Assembly: GCF_020809045.1 (NCBI RefSeq)
Contig: NZ_CP078079.1
Coordinates: 3,038,001-3,102,000, forward strand
Direction: 5' to 3'
DNA length: 64,000 bases
From: Pseudarthrobacter sp. L1SW
GTDB taxonomy: Bacteria > Actinomycetota > Actinomycetes > Actinomycetales > Micrococcaceae
The notes beneath the pieces were generated by a model. That model did no database searches, was not told the origin of the DNA, and saw only the letters and a program-made list of their open reading frames with translations. Below are positions 55,349-63,936 of the stretch, piece by piece. The first letter of the stretch is position 1, and each line of letters opens with the position of its first letter. The translations under genes were made by a program, and so were the position numbers.

Positions 55349-55366
55349 GTAACGCTGTGGTAACGC
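55349..55366 (+). promoter_or_regulatory. GTAACGC direct repeat upstream of the secreted SGNH hydrolase
   Basis: GTAACGC at 55349-55355 and 55360-55366 are 11 bases apart, the pattern expected of an OmpR-family regulator site, some 50-65 bases before the start codon. Confidence 0.4.
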
Positions 55367-55414
55367 CTCGGCAGGTACTACTGGGGCTCGCTTCCAGGAC
55401 GGAGAAGAACCGTA

Positions 55415-56338
55415 ATGAAATCATTACCTCGAAAAGCAGCGTTCAGGGCAACTGCCCAGACCGGCACCCTGAGGGGTGGCGCCCGGCGCATGGGGTTGAT
55501 GGCCGCCGTCGCCACGGGACTGGTGGCCGGCTCCGTGGCCGCGCCGGCAACCGCGCAGGACTCCGGACCGCTGGACTACGTTGCCCTGGGGGATTCCTAT
55601 TCCTCGGGCATCGGTTCCTCGCCATATGTCACCGCCTCCCCGCTCTACCCCGCAGAGCTGCAGCCGTGCTACCAGGCATCACCGGGCTACGCCGACGTGC
55701 TGGACGCCCAGGACGGCGTGCAGCTCACGGGCAACGCCGCCTGCGCAGGCTGGACCGCCGCGGCCGTGCCCTACCAGGTCCAGGTGGCCTCCGCCACCGG
55801 CGTGCTGAACGCAGAAACGGACCTGGTGACCATCACCGCCGGCGGAAACGACGTTGGTTTCACGAACCTGCTCGCAACCTGCATGCTCCAGGCGTTGAAG
55901 GACTGCAAGACAGCAGTCAGGGCAGGCGAAGCCGTTGCCAAAACCCAGGTCCTACCGGCCCTGATGGCGGCGTACGCGGCCATCCGCGCGCAGGCGCCCA
56001 ACGCCAAAATCGTGGCACTGGGATATCCGCATCTGTTCTCGCCGGAGTTCGGGGACACCCCCATCATCACCGCCGACGCAGCCCAGATCTTCAACAAGGG
56101 AACGGACACCCTGAACAAGGTCATCCGTGAGGCGGCCGCAAACTCGGCCGGAACCGTCTACGTCAATGTCACGGACGAGTTCGCAGGGCACGGCATCGGA
56201 CTGCCCGGTTCCTGGTTCTATTTCGACCCGACCGACCCCTTTGCCGGCATGAACTTCCACCCGACTGCCACCGGCTACGCCGAGGGCTATGCGGACGCCA
56301 CCATCCGCGAAGCGAAAATCCCAGCCCTGAGCAACTGA
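55415..56338 (+). CDS. Secreted SGNH/GDSL hydrolase
   Basis: 307 aa. N-terminal signal with RR at 24-25 and a hydrophobic stretch, probable cleavage after an ATA/Q site near residue 48. Block I GDSYSSG with Ser61, block III GGND and catalytic His near 282 in FHPTATGYAEG. Six cysteines suggest disulfides, as in Streptomyces-type secreted lipases/esterases. Exported by Sec or, judging from RR, perhaps Tat. Confidence 0.88.
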   Translation: MKSLPRKAAFRATAQTGTLRGGARRMGLMAAVATGLVAGSVAAPATAQDSGPLDYVALGDSYSSGIGSSPYVTASPLYPAELQPCYQASPGYADVLDAQDGVQLTGNAACAGWTAAAVPYQVQVASATGVLNAETDLVTITAGGNDVGFTNLLATCMLQALKDCKTAVRAGEAVAKTQVLPALMAAYAAIRAQAPNAKIVALGYPHLFSPEFGDTPIITADAAQIFNKGTDTLNKVIREAAANSAGTVYVNVTDEFAGHGIGLPGSWFYFDPTDPFAGMNFHPTATGYAEGYADATIREAKIPALSN

Positions 56339-56799
56339 TTCGTGGCAGGACTGGCCGCCCCCAACAGCGGCCAGTCCGGTCAGGGAATCGCTCCGGCTAC
56401 TGGGTCAGCGCAGGACGGGGATCAGCCCAGGACGCCGCACACCGCCAGGTCCGTGGCCTCGGCAGGCAGGTCACCATTCAGTTCGCTTGCACCCTCAGGG
56501 TCGCTGAAGTTGTAAGTGCCGTTGCCTCCCATCAAGCGGCCGCCGAGGAGGCTTGGCGGCCTTCTGTGATTCGCAGCACCAAGGGCCGGGGATGGGTGGG
56601 CCGGCCGCAAGAACCAGCGGCACACCTGAGGCTATGGCTGATTGGGCAGCACCAGCCCGCCCGCTCTGTGGCAGTCGGGAGGGAAATTGATGGAACGTTG
56701 ATGCTACGTACTGCGCCTTCTTGAGAGTGGATCGCCAAAATTGTGGGGTTGGGCCGAGCCGCTGGGGTTGGGCCCGTCTTTTTGAACGGGGTACACCTC
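56339..56799. other. Interval with a terminator and no supported gene
   Basis: GGACTGGCCGC (56348-56358) pairs with 56367-56377, a probable terminator of the hydrolase. A 67-codon reading frame on the minus strand (56422-56625) has no ribosome site or recognisable family and is not called. The rest shows nothing clear. Confidence 0.6.
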
Positions 56800-57270
56800 A
56801 TGGGATTCGGCGTGAACAGAGTGTCCGGTGCAGCTCAGGCTCCCGGGACTGTTGACGCAGACAGCTCACGTGGCTGGGCACGAACGGCCGGACCGGCGCC
56901 TGCACTGGACTTCGTGCTGATCAGGAAACTCGCCGAGGATCTCAGCCCGGACGCAGCGCTCAGGTTCCTGTCTGATTATCTGGGCATGCTGCCTGGCCGC
57001 TGGACCCGCATCCTCCTGGCCCTGGAGGACGATGACACAGAAGTGGCCCTGGACGCCCTGGTCAGCTTGAGGATCACCTCGTCCATGACGGGCGCACTGG
57101 AGGCCGAAGGCCACTGCCGGCAGTTGGAATCGTTTGTGCATGCCGGGTGGTTTGCCAAAGCCCGGACGGAAGCCTCGGAGCTCGGACCGAAGCTTGAGCG
57201 CCTCTTCTGCGCGGCCCCGGATCTGCTGAAGCAAGCACGAAACAGCCTGGGCACGGTGTCCGTCCGCTAA
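56800..57270 (+). CDS. Hpt-like four-helix protein without the phospho-histidine
   Basis: 156 aa from the ATG at 56800; an earlier ATG (56743) adds 19 residues and cannot be excluded. The helical pattern FLSDYLGMLPGRWTRILLALEDDD and ALVSLRITSSMTGALEAEGHC resembles a histidine phosphotransfer domain, but where HxLK is expected the text is ALVSLRI: no histidine. If it is an Hpt relative, it cannot pass phosphate in the usual way. Resemblance is by eye only. Confidence 0.55.
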   Translation: MGFGVNRVSGAAQAPGTVDADSSRGWARTAGPAPALDFVLIRKLAEDLSPDAALRFLSDYLGMLPGRWTRILLALEDDDTEVALDALVSLRITSSMTGALEAEGHCRQLESFVHAGWFAKARTEASELGPKLERLFCAAPDLLKQARNSLGTVSVR

Positions 57271-57388
57271 GTTGTGACGGCCGAGGATCAATTCACATCC
57301 GAAACCGGTCTTTCCCTTTCCGGAGCATCAGCTCTCTTGAGACCCATTCTGCCTGCGCAGTTACGGCACCTTGGCAATAACAGAAGAG

Positions 57389-57559
57389 CTACTTGGTCAG
57401 TGCCATATGCACAACAAAAGCGGTGGCAATTGCGAGCAGGGAAAGGAAGATATAGGATAACGCCCGGAGCCGGCGCGCACGATTAATTTCGCGTTCGTAA
57501 TAGCGGTAATAAGCAGGACCGTACTCGCGAGGGCGCGGCTTAGCTGGGCTCTGTTTCAT
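57389..57559 (-). CDS. Small single-helix membrane protein
   Basis: 56 aa from the ATG at 57559, preceded by GAGGAAG. The N-terminal half is basic with Tyr and Arg (YGPAYYRYYEREINRARR) and the C-terminal half is one membrane helix, so an inside-N topology is likely. Family not recognised. Confidence 0.6.
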   Translation of the reverse strand: MKQSPAKPRPREYGPAYYRYYEREINRARRLRALSYIFLSLLAIATAFVVHMALTK

Positions 57560-57574
57560 ACTTTTCTTCCTCAT

Positions 57575-57857
57575 CAGGGGGTCTCACAGACCAAGGTGAG
57601 ATGACAGTGGATGCGCAATCGTTCTAAACGACGTCTCATGCATCGCGTCTGCATGGCTCTAGCCCGGGGGCCCGAGTCGCACGAATGATTCTTCAGGCCG
57701 AGACTCAAAAACCGCTGCTGCTTTAGCTCAAGATTCACTCAAAACACGTGAATGTAAATGCAGCGGAATTCCGGGCGGCGGATAACCAAGAATGTACTCT
57801 CAATTCCGCTATGCATAAGATTCCATCGGATAACAAGGCAGGCTGATTCCAGAAGAA
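57575..57857. other. AT-richer interval with a hairpin
   Basis: AGCGGAATT (57762-57770) pairs with 57802-57810. No protein is supported. Base composition is lower in GC than neighbouring genes. It could carry a small RNA, but no evidence shows this. Confidence 0.45.
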
Positions 57858-58001
57858 TTACAAAACGGAAAACAGGAAGTAGGCAGCCAGCGCCGCGGCC
57901 AGCACCAGGACGGCAGCCAGGATAACGACGGGGCGGCGGCCTCCTGTGGCTGGCCCCGGTCCGCGGCGGCGCCCGTGCTTTCGTTCAATTGCATTCGCCA
58001 T
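57858..58001 (-). CDS. Tiny basic membrane protein
   Basis: 47 aa. A basic N-terminal region (MANAIERKHGRRRGPG...) is followed by a single helix (VVILAAVLVLAAALAAYFLF) and a short end. Regular codon use in the third position and an intact hydrophobic segment argue that it is real. No ribosome site is obvious; ATG at 58001. Confidence 0.6.
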   Translation of the reverse strand: MANAIERKHGRRRGPGPATGGRRPVVILAAVLVLAAALAAYFLFSVL

Positions 58002-58110
58002 GCGCCGACTCTATGCACCCTTAAACGTCGGCGCCCGCGTATTGCCTACTCGTTTTACAAATTTCCACCACGTGGTTCCCGGCAGTGTCAGCGCACGCCG
58101 GGCGGCCCGC

Positions 58111-58980
58111 TCACCGGGTCAGGCCGGCCCAGGACTCCAGGAACTTCCGGGCGAGGTAGGCGTGGCCGGCGGTGTTGGGGTGGGCGCCGTCGGCGTCGAA
58201 GCCCGGGCTGTTGGCACTCGTGAACCAGTTGCCCTCGACGGCGTCAATAAACGGAGCGTTGGCGGCCGCAGCACCGGCACGCACGGCGCTGTTCACCCCG
58301 CGCAGTTCCTCCGCGAGGGGCTGCGGCGCCGACGGCCCGAGCACCACCACCTGGATTCCCGGCCAGAACCTGCGGGCCGCCTCGATGGTCTGCGTCGTGG
58401 CAGCTTCCACTTCCTTCACGTCGGGGCTCTGGGAGTCGTTCTGCCCGCCTTGAAGCACCAGTACGTTGGGCACAAAGGCGGGGTTGCCAGCGATCCTCCG
58501 CAGCCGGACCTCGTACTCTTCACCCCGCTCGTCCTGAGCCCCGCCGCCCCACGCGAATCCGGTCCCGCCCACGCCGTCCACGTCGGCGGGGTATCCCAGC
58601 TCCTCGGCCACCAGGTACGCCCACCCCTGGTCCGGCTGGTCGGCTCCAACCCCGGCGGTGTACGAATCGCCAAGAATCAGCAGGACGGGCTCGGCGGGCA
58701 GCTGAATGCCCGGCGGCTGGGGTGTTGCGGTACCGGTGGGTGACGGCGCCCCGGTAGCCGGCGGCGCGGCCGCCGACGGGGGCGCGGAAGCGCTTGCCGA
58801 AGGACTCCCGGAAGGGCTCACCGGCACGGGTGCGGTTTCCTCCGGCGGTCGCGGTCCCATCAGGGCAATGGCCGCCACGCCGAACGCCACAATCGCCAGC
58901 ACCAGAAGCCCGCCGTACTTGAGCCAGTCCTGCCTGGACGCGAAGGCACCCAGCCGGCGTCCCGGCGTCGCGCTATCCAT
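58111..58980 (-). CDS. Membrane-anchored SGNH hydrolase
   Basis: 289 aa. One membrane helix at about 23-41, a Pro/Ser/Ala-rich linker at 48-90, then an SGNH domain with GDSYTAG (Ser106), GGQNDS and the terminal Asp264-x-x-His267 in DGAHPNTAGH. The active domain is outside the membrane. Its ATG overlaps the stop of the diacylglycerol-kinase gene by eight bases. Probable deacylation of lipid or cell-wall glycan. Confidence 0.87.
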   Translation of the reverse strand: MDSATPGRRLGAFASRQDWLKYGGLLVLAIVAFGVAAIALMGPRPPEETAPVPVSPSGSPSASASAPPSAAAPPATGAPSPTGTATPQPPGIQLPAEPVLLILGDSYTAGVGADQPDQGWAYLVAEELGYPADVDGVGGTGFAWGGGAQDERGEEYEVRLRRIAGNPAFVPNVLVLQGGQNDSQSPDVKEVEAATTQTIEAARRFWPGIQVVVLGPSAPQPLAEELRGVNSAVRAGAAAANAPFIDAVEGNWFTSANSPGFDADGAHPNTAGHAYLARKFLESWAGLTR

Positions 58981-59905
58981 CGAACCGCGCACTGTTGCTG
59001 CTCTCCGGCACCACAACGTGCACGGCGTTGCGCTCGATGGTGAAGTCGGCGGGCGTCACGGTGGCGATCTCGCCGTCGAGGTTCACCGGCACGGGCGGCT
59101 CGGTGACCAGCCGGACCCGCCGGCTGGTCAGGTGGTACACCCCGCGGTGCTCCACAAAGCTGCCGTCCTTCAGCAGCCTGGCGATCCGCACGTGCTCGCG
59201 GAGCGGCGCCCCGGGAATGGCGTAGACATCAAGGAGGTGGTCATCAATCCCGGCCGTCGGGGAGACCGTGTTGCCCCCACCGTAGTGCCGGCCGTTGCCC
59301 ACGGCCACCTGCAGCATGTCCTCGAGCTCCAGCGGTTCGTGGTCCCCCTCCGGGAACTCGAGCCGGGCGCGGAAAGGCTTGTGCCGGGCGTAGGCGCGCA
59401 CTGCGGCAACCCCATAGGCCACCGGCCCGAGGTACCGCTTTAGGCGGGGGCTGAGGGTTTCGGTGACGCCGACCGAAAGTCCAACGGAGGCCACGTTCAG
59501 GAAGGGCTGGCCGTTCGCCCGCCCCAGGTCGATGTCCACCACCTTCCCGCCGGCCAGCGCGGCGCAGGCCCCGGCGAGGTCGTTCGGTATCTCGAGCGTG
59601 CGGGCAAGATCGTTCGCTGTTCCCAGCGGCAGGACGCCGAGCACAATCCCGGTCCCGGCGAGCCGGCCGGCGGCGCAGGACACCGTTCCATCACCGCCGC
59701 CAACAACCACCAGGTCGTGCCCGTCGGCCACCACCCGGTCCAGGGTTCCGGCCAGTTCGGCGCCGGAGAGCACATGGTGCACGGCGGCGACGGGCAGGCC
59801 TGCCCTTTGCAGCGAGTCCGCCGCCAGGTCCGGCCCCGCCGCGCCCCGGCGTGCCCCGGCGTTGATCACCACGGCAGCGGAGTGCGCCTCTCGGGCAAGC
59901 TTCAT
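58973..59905 (-). CDS. Diacylglycerol/lipid kinase-like protein
   Basis: 310 aa. DAGK catalytic motif GGGDGT at 69-74 and PLGTANDLAR at 93-102, followed by the beta-sandwich half with VGNGRHYGGG. Likely phosphorylates a lipid; the substrate cannot be told. The start at 59905 follows AGGATGG; an ATG at 59914 is an alternative. Coupled with the SGNH hydrolase, suggesting a two-step lipid or envelope modification. Confidence 0.86.
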   Translation of the reverse strand: MKLAREAHSAAVVINAGARRGAAGPDLAADSLQRAGLPVAAVHHVLSGAELAGTLDRVVADGHDLVVVGGGDGTVSCAAGRLAGTGIVLGVLPLGTANDLARTLEIPNDLAGACAALAGGKVVDIDLGRANGQPFLNVASVGLSVGVTETLSPRLKRYLGPVAYGVAAVRAYARHKPFRARLEFPEGDHEPLELEDMLQVAVGNGRHYGGGNTVSPTAGIDDHLLDVYAIPGAPLREHVRIARLLKDGSFVEHRGVYHLTSRRVRLVTEPPVPVNLDGEIATVTPADFTIERNAVHVVVPESSNSARFDG

Positions 59906-59980
59906 GGGGACCATCCTAGGCTGGGCGGGCGGGGAAATCCCTGAGCCGCAAGGAGGAAGGTGCGCACCAGGCAACGCAAG

Positions 59981-60015
59981 GCGTGCGACGGCGGCACGCG
60001 CCCGCCGTCGTACGC
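59981..60015. repeat. Hairpin related to the terminator at 52986
   Basis: GCGTGCGACGGCGG (59981-59994) pairs with 60002-60015 (one G-T pair). TTCCTTTTG follows on the plus strand. It sits between divergent genes, so it is not an obvious terminator for either of them. Confidence 0.6.
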
Positions 60016-60130
60016 TTCCTTTTGACGACCGGCGAAAGGGTTAGGGAACCGTGACCATGGGGTTGTTCCTTAGCCGTGAAACGCGCATTACTGTCAGGTG
60101 CACTATCCGGGGCACAACGGAAGAGGCACG

Positions 60131-60430
60131 ATGAGCATCGACATCGAGATTGGCAGCAGGCTCAGCAATGAGGACGCAGCACACTTTGCAGCCGAGACGG
60201 AAGCAATCACCACAGCGATGCAACAGGTACGGGCACAGCACGCAGCATATAGCTGGGTATGGACGGACGAGATCCGCTGCCGGGGATGCAATGCCAGCCT
60301 CAACATACCGATACTTGCCAGCACCAACCTCAACGCGGACAAGGCTTTACAGGCGCATCAGTCCGCCCAGCTGGATGCCCTGTTGGCTGCAAACGGCAGG
60401 GATGAGCCGCCAGCAGTCGTGCGGGCGTAG
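60131..60430 (+). CDS. Small hypothetical protein with one CxxC
   Basis: 99 aa from the ATG at 60131 (GGAAGAGG upstream). The N-terminal half is acidic and helical; Cys50-x-x-Cys53 may hold a metal with later His residues or a second subunit. Family unknown. Confidence 0.55.
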   Translation: MSIDIEIGSRLSNEDAAHFAAETEAITTAMQQVRAQHAAYSWVWTDEIRCRGCNASLNIPILASTNLNADKALQAHQSAQLDALLAANGRDEPPAVVRA

Positions 60431-60498
60431 AGTCCTCCGGATACTACTGGCGGCCGGCCCGCTCCTGGTCGTGGCCGGCTATGAGGCCTTGCCGCCGT

Positions 60499-61314
60499 TC
60501 AGTGCTCGCGGCGGGTCTCCTGGAGCCGCTTGATGAACCAGCGGGACTGTTCCGGCCCGTAGGGCAGGACGGGGATGGCCTTGGTGGCGTCGCTGGGGGT
60601 GTCGCGGATGGACTGGCGCGCCTGGCGGACAGCCGTGGTCAGCGTGTTGGCCATGGTCTTGACGAACTGGTCGCTGCACGGCTTCCCGTGCCCGGGGATC
60701 AGGAACTCGTAGCGGTGGCGGAGCGCCGAGATGTGGCGGAGCACGTCCGCCCACTCCTCCGGGTACGAGTCCTCAAAGGACGGGTGCGCGCCCTGCTCCA
60801 CCAGGTCCCCCACGTAGAGGGTGGTGGGGGTGCCCACCAGCAGGTCGCCGTCGGTGTGGCCGCGGCCCAGGTAGAACAGGGTGGCTGTCAGCCCGCCCAG
60901 GTCCACCAGCACAGGCTGGTCCTTGACGATGGCGTTGGGGACCACGAGCTCCACGTCCTGGCCCTCGCCGGCGGACATCTCCGGTTCGATCGTCCCGACA
61001 AACCGGCGCTGCAGGTCCCCCCGCTCCTCGATTTCGGTGGCGCAGTTCTGGTGCGCCCAGAACTCGGTGGCGCCGGCTTCCGCGAACACAGCGTTGCCGA
61101 AGAAATGGTCGTAATGCGCGTGGGTGTTGACGACGACGAGCGGCAGCTGGGTCTTCTCCCGCACCGCGTCCAGGATTTCCCGCCCCTGCCGGGGCCCGCA
61201 GCCGGTATCGATCACCATGGCCCGCTCGGATCCCACCACCAGTCCGGTGTTCAGCAGCGATCCTTCGGTGACCAGCACGTAGTTGTTCGCGCCGACTTCG
61301 AGCCATTCCGACAT
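60499..61314 (-). CDS. Metallo-beta-lactamase-fold hydrolase
   Basis: 271 aa. Zinc motif HAHYDH at 65-70, with further ligands in LGRGHTDGD, YVGDLVEQGAHP and LIPGHGKP. ATG at 61314. No signal peptide. The fold covers glyoxalase II-like and lactonase enzymes; which one cannot be told. Confidence 0.86.
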   Translation of the reverse strand: MSEWLEVGANNYVLVTEGSLLNTGLVVGSERAMVIDTGCGPRQGREILDAVREKTQLPLVVVNTHAHYDHFFGNAVFAEAGATEFWAHQNCATEIEERGDLQRRFVGTIEPEMSAGEGQDVELVVPNAIVKDQPVLVDLGGLTATLFYLGRGHTDGDLLVGTPTTLYVGDLVEQGAHPSFEDSYPEEWADVLRHISALRHRYEFLIPGHGKPCSDQFVKTMANTLTTAVRQARQSIRDTPSDATKAIPVLPYGPEQSRWFIKRLQETRREH

Positions 61315-61458
61315 TGTTTCTCCGTACCTCCGGCAAAGCAGTGTGCGTTCGTCTGTGTTCGTTCGTCTAGGCGTCGATTGTACCCAGCATGCCGGTGAAG
61401 TTCCCGGGACGCGCACGCATGCCGGTGGCCGGGCAACCCGGATACGGGCGGACCGTAT

Positions 61459-62616
61459 CTATTCCTTGGCCCAGATCGCTACCCAGTCAACGTAGACATG
61501 GCCGCTGGTCTCGGGCGCCGGGCAACCTGTCAGGCAGGACTCGGTCTGCAGGATGTAGCGCATTGGCGTATCCGGAACCATCGACGTAGCAACGCCTATG
61601 GAATTGCCGTCAAGGAAGAACTCGATGCGGCCGGGGCTCCACTCGGTGGTTGCCACGTGCCAGTCCGTAAAGGGAACGTTGGGACGAAAGACGTCGAATC
61701 TGTGCCCATCCGGGCCGATGCCGTGCAGGGCGGCGTATATGACTTTGGACAGATCCCCTTCCGGGAAATCGACCTCCCCGTCCTGCGGCCACTGCTTGCT
61801 GACGGGCCAGAGCAGCCAGGCCACCTTGAAGCCCGGCAGGGAATCGGCCTTGAAGCGCACGGAGTAACGCCCGTACAGCTGGCTGTTGTACGGCGGCTGA
61901 TTGGCTCCTGCGAAGCGCGGGGAAGGTGCGGCTCCCATGGAAACGCCGTTTTCCGAGTGCAGGAACATGTCCAGGACGCCACCATGGACGCTCAGAACCT
62001 TGGACGGATAGTAGCCGGACGTTCTCTGGTCCTTCGCCTGCGTCTTGGCATGGGTGTCCGGTGCGCCGTCACTGTAGGTCTCGTGCCATCTCGAACCGTA
62101 GATGCCGGGAAAACCGCCAAGGGGCACGTCCCCGTCCGTGAAGTCCTCGACAAAGACCTGCTTCCAGCCGGGCAGGTCGCCCACCGGCACAGCTTCAAGG
62201 GACGGCGGAGGCTCGGTGTTCAAAGCCGGCCCGGACCCGGCGTCTTTTGTGGGCTCCGGGGGTGCAGTCTCCGCAATGGCTTCCGGGGTGCTTGCCTCAG
62301 CGCTTGGCTGCTGCGGCCCAGGATCAGGAGTCGGTTCCGGAGAGGCAGCAGCCGTGCTGGGCTGCGCTGAGCCGGTCACCGGGGTTATTGGCTCTGCGCC
62401 CTTGCCTTCCACGGACTGGGGCCTGGGGGGATTTGCTGCAATGCTGAGCGAGCCAATTATGATCGCCAAGAGTACTATCTTCAGGACGGCGCCGCGGGTA
62501 CGCGCACGCGAATCGATCGGCTCCGCCGGCGACGTTCCGTCCCCGGCGACACGCTGCCGCAGCGTCCGGAGCGCAGCCCTCCAGGCAAAGAGGGCATTGC
62601 GGGGGCTGTTTGCCAT
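61459..62616 (-). CDS. Membrane-anchored GH16-like glycoside hydrolase
   Basis: 385 aa. One membrane helix at 44-61, a Pro/Thr/Ala/Glu-rich linker at 63-145, then a GH16 domain with the ExDxxE catalytic signature EVDFPE (Glu281, Asp283, Glu286) and FDVFRPNVPFTDWHVATTEW. Glucanase-like activity on a beta-glucan is typical; substrate unknown. Two cysteines near the end (CLTGC) may form a disulfide. Confidence 0.85.
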   Translation of the reverse strand: MANSPRNALFAWRAALRTLRQRVAGDGTSPAEPIDSRARTRGAVLKIVLLAIIIGSLSIAANPPRPQSVEGKGAEPITPVTGSAQPSTAAASPEPTPDPGPQQPSAEASTPEAIAETAPPEPTKDAGSGPALNTEPPPSLEAVPVGDLPGWKQVFVEDFTDGDVPLGGFPGIYGSRWHETYSDGAPDTHAKTQAKDQRTSGYYPSKVLSVHGGVLDMFLHSENGVSMGAAPSPRFAGANQPPYNSQLYGRYSVRFKADSLPGFKVAWLLWPVSKQWPQDGEVDFPEGDLSKVIYAALHGIGPDGHRFDVFRPNVPFTDWHVATTEWSPGRIEFFLDGNSIGVATSMVPDTPMRYILQTESCLTGCPAPETSGHVYVDWVAIWAKE

Positions 62617-62868
62617 GTGTCCTCCCAGCGTGGTCCACAGGGGACTGTGGGCAGGAACGGAGCGCCCCGGTCTTATCCCCTTCGGTTCAGCCTAAGAGCG
62701 TCGCCGCTGTCCGTCACGAGTATCGAGTACTCATATTTCGGATTCAACTCTCGTTCGGATACCTGTTTTCCCTCTCCCCCAAAGTGTGATGGGTGTAAAT
62801 GGCCGGGATCCAAGGCGGGCCGGAACGCGCAGCCCGGTTCCTGCCGCTTCCCCGGGGCGCCAACAACT

Positions 62869-63738
62869 TCAGGGGTTGCAGTAGCCACACACAGCGGGGC
62901 GCGCGTACGGTGCGTCGGTCAGCTCGCGGGTGTCCTGGAAAGGGCATCCGGGGCATCCAAATGTCTCAGCAAGTGCCTCGCCGGTCGGAGTACCGCAGGC
63001 ACTGCACGGGAGCCCCGGTACCCGGGCGATGCGGCAAAACCCTGGAGTGCCGCACGCCGGGCACAGCGAGGAAAGCTTCCGCGCGAGGTCTTTGGCCGCG
63101 AGAGCGATCACCTCCATGCGTGTTGAGTTGGCGCTGGCACGCATGTCAGTCTCGATCAGGACCTTGCCGCTGGCGGATCGGGCCAGCGCCCTCGAAAAGG
63201 CGCGTTCCAGGTCCGGCCAGCTTGCGATTCCCTTGCAGATGGACGGTCCGTGGCCGCCGTCAGGGCGGACCACCAGGTGGTGCCCGGGAAACTGTGCGCC
63301 ACGGGCGAACGCCTGGGCTGCCACCCACTCGCCAGTGAGCATATGACTGAAATTGCTGGCCCCCTGCCCCATGCCCACAACCTCAAGGTTGCGCCCGGCA
63401 TCCCTCCAGACGATCAGTTCGATGTTCCACGGAAACATCGGGAAGGATGGATTCGGCCCAAAAGACCCCTCACTGGCGATCCCCAGCAGCAGGCCCGAGA
63501 GCTCCATGCCCACTGTTGCCTTCTTGCGGGCAGCTTCCAGTTGGGTTCCTGCACGGGGAACGTCGCGGGTGAACGTACCCAGCAGGTCCGTGTCATAACC
63601 CGTGACGCGTTCAACCCGGCACCCAAGGGCTTGCTCCAGCACGGGACCCAACACCCGCTCCTTTCCATGCTGGGTAAGGAGGGCAGCGCGTTCACCGGCA
63701 TACACCGAACGCGGCACCGGATCGTCAGGTTTGGTCAC
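62869..63738 (-). CDS. DUF6671-like zinc-ribbon protein
   Basis: 289 aa. Text such as GKERVLGPVLEQALGCRVERV, DTDLLGTF, KATVGMELSG and LIETDMRASANSTRMEVI fits the DUF6671 group from memory. The C-terminal 80 residues carry three cysteine pairs (CPACG, CSACG, CPGCP) plus CGYC, as in zinc ribbons. GTG start after AAAGGTGAG. Function unknown; a nucleic-acid or metal role is possible. Confidence 0.72.
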   Translation of the reverse strand: MTKPDDPVPRSVYAGERAALLTQHGKERVLGPVLEQALGCRVERVTGYDTDLLGTFTRDVPRAGTQLEAARKKATVGMELSGLLLGIASEGSFGPNPSFPMFPWNIELIVWRDAGRNLEVVGMGQGASNFSHMLTGEWVAAQAFARGAQFPGHHLVVRPDGGHGPSICKGIASWPDLERAFSRALARSASGKVLIETDMRASANSTRMEVIALAAKDLARKLSSLCPACGTPGFCRIARVPGLPCSACGTPTGEALAETFGCPGCPFQDTRELTDAPYARPAVCGYCNP

Positions 63739-63936
63739 GGCTCACCTTTCAACAAGCAGCACGGCTGGAAGTACAACCTCGCGCAGCCTCCACGATACAT
63801 GAATTACGTTTCGTGAATTGAATTGCATGTTTACGATGCATTCGTGGAATGCTGGTGCAGCGAAGCGGCCAAGGGGCCCTGCAGGGTCTGTTACCGCTTC
63901 CGTCCATCCGCCGGGAAACAACCAGAGAGTCCGAGC

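Noticed and set aside
56422..56625. 67-codon frame on the minus strand after the SGNH hydrolase.
   Set aside because: No ribosome site, no recognised domain, composition like non-coding DNA.
63739..63936. Operator pair upstream of the SbtA-like gene (CACGA/TCGTG half-sites).
   Set aside because: Half-sites are only five bases, irregularly spaced, and the gene is incomplete.
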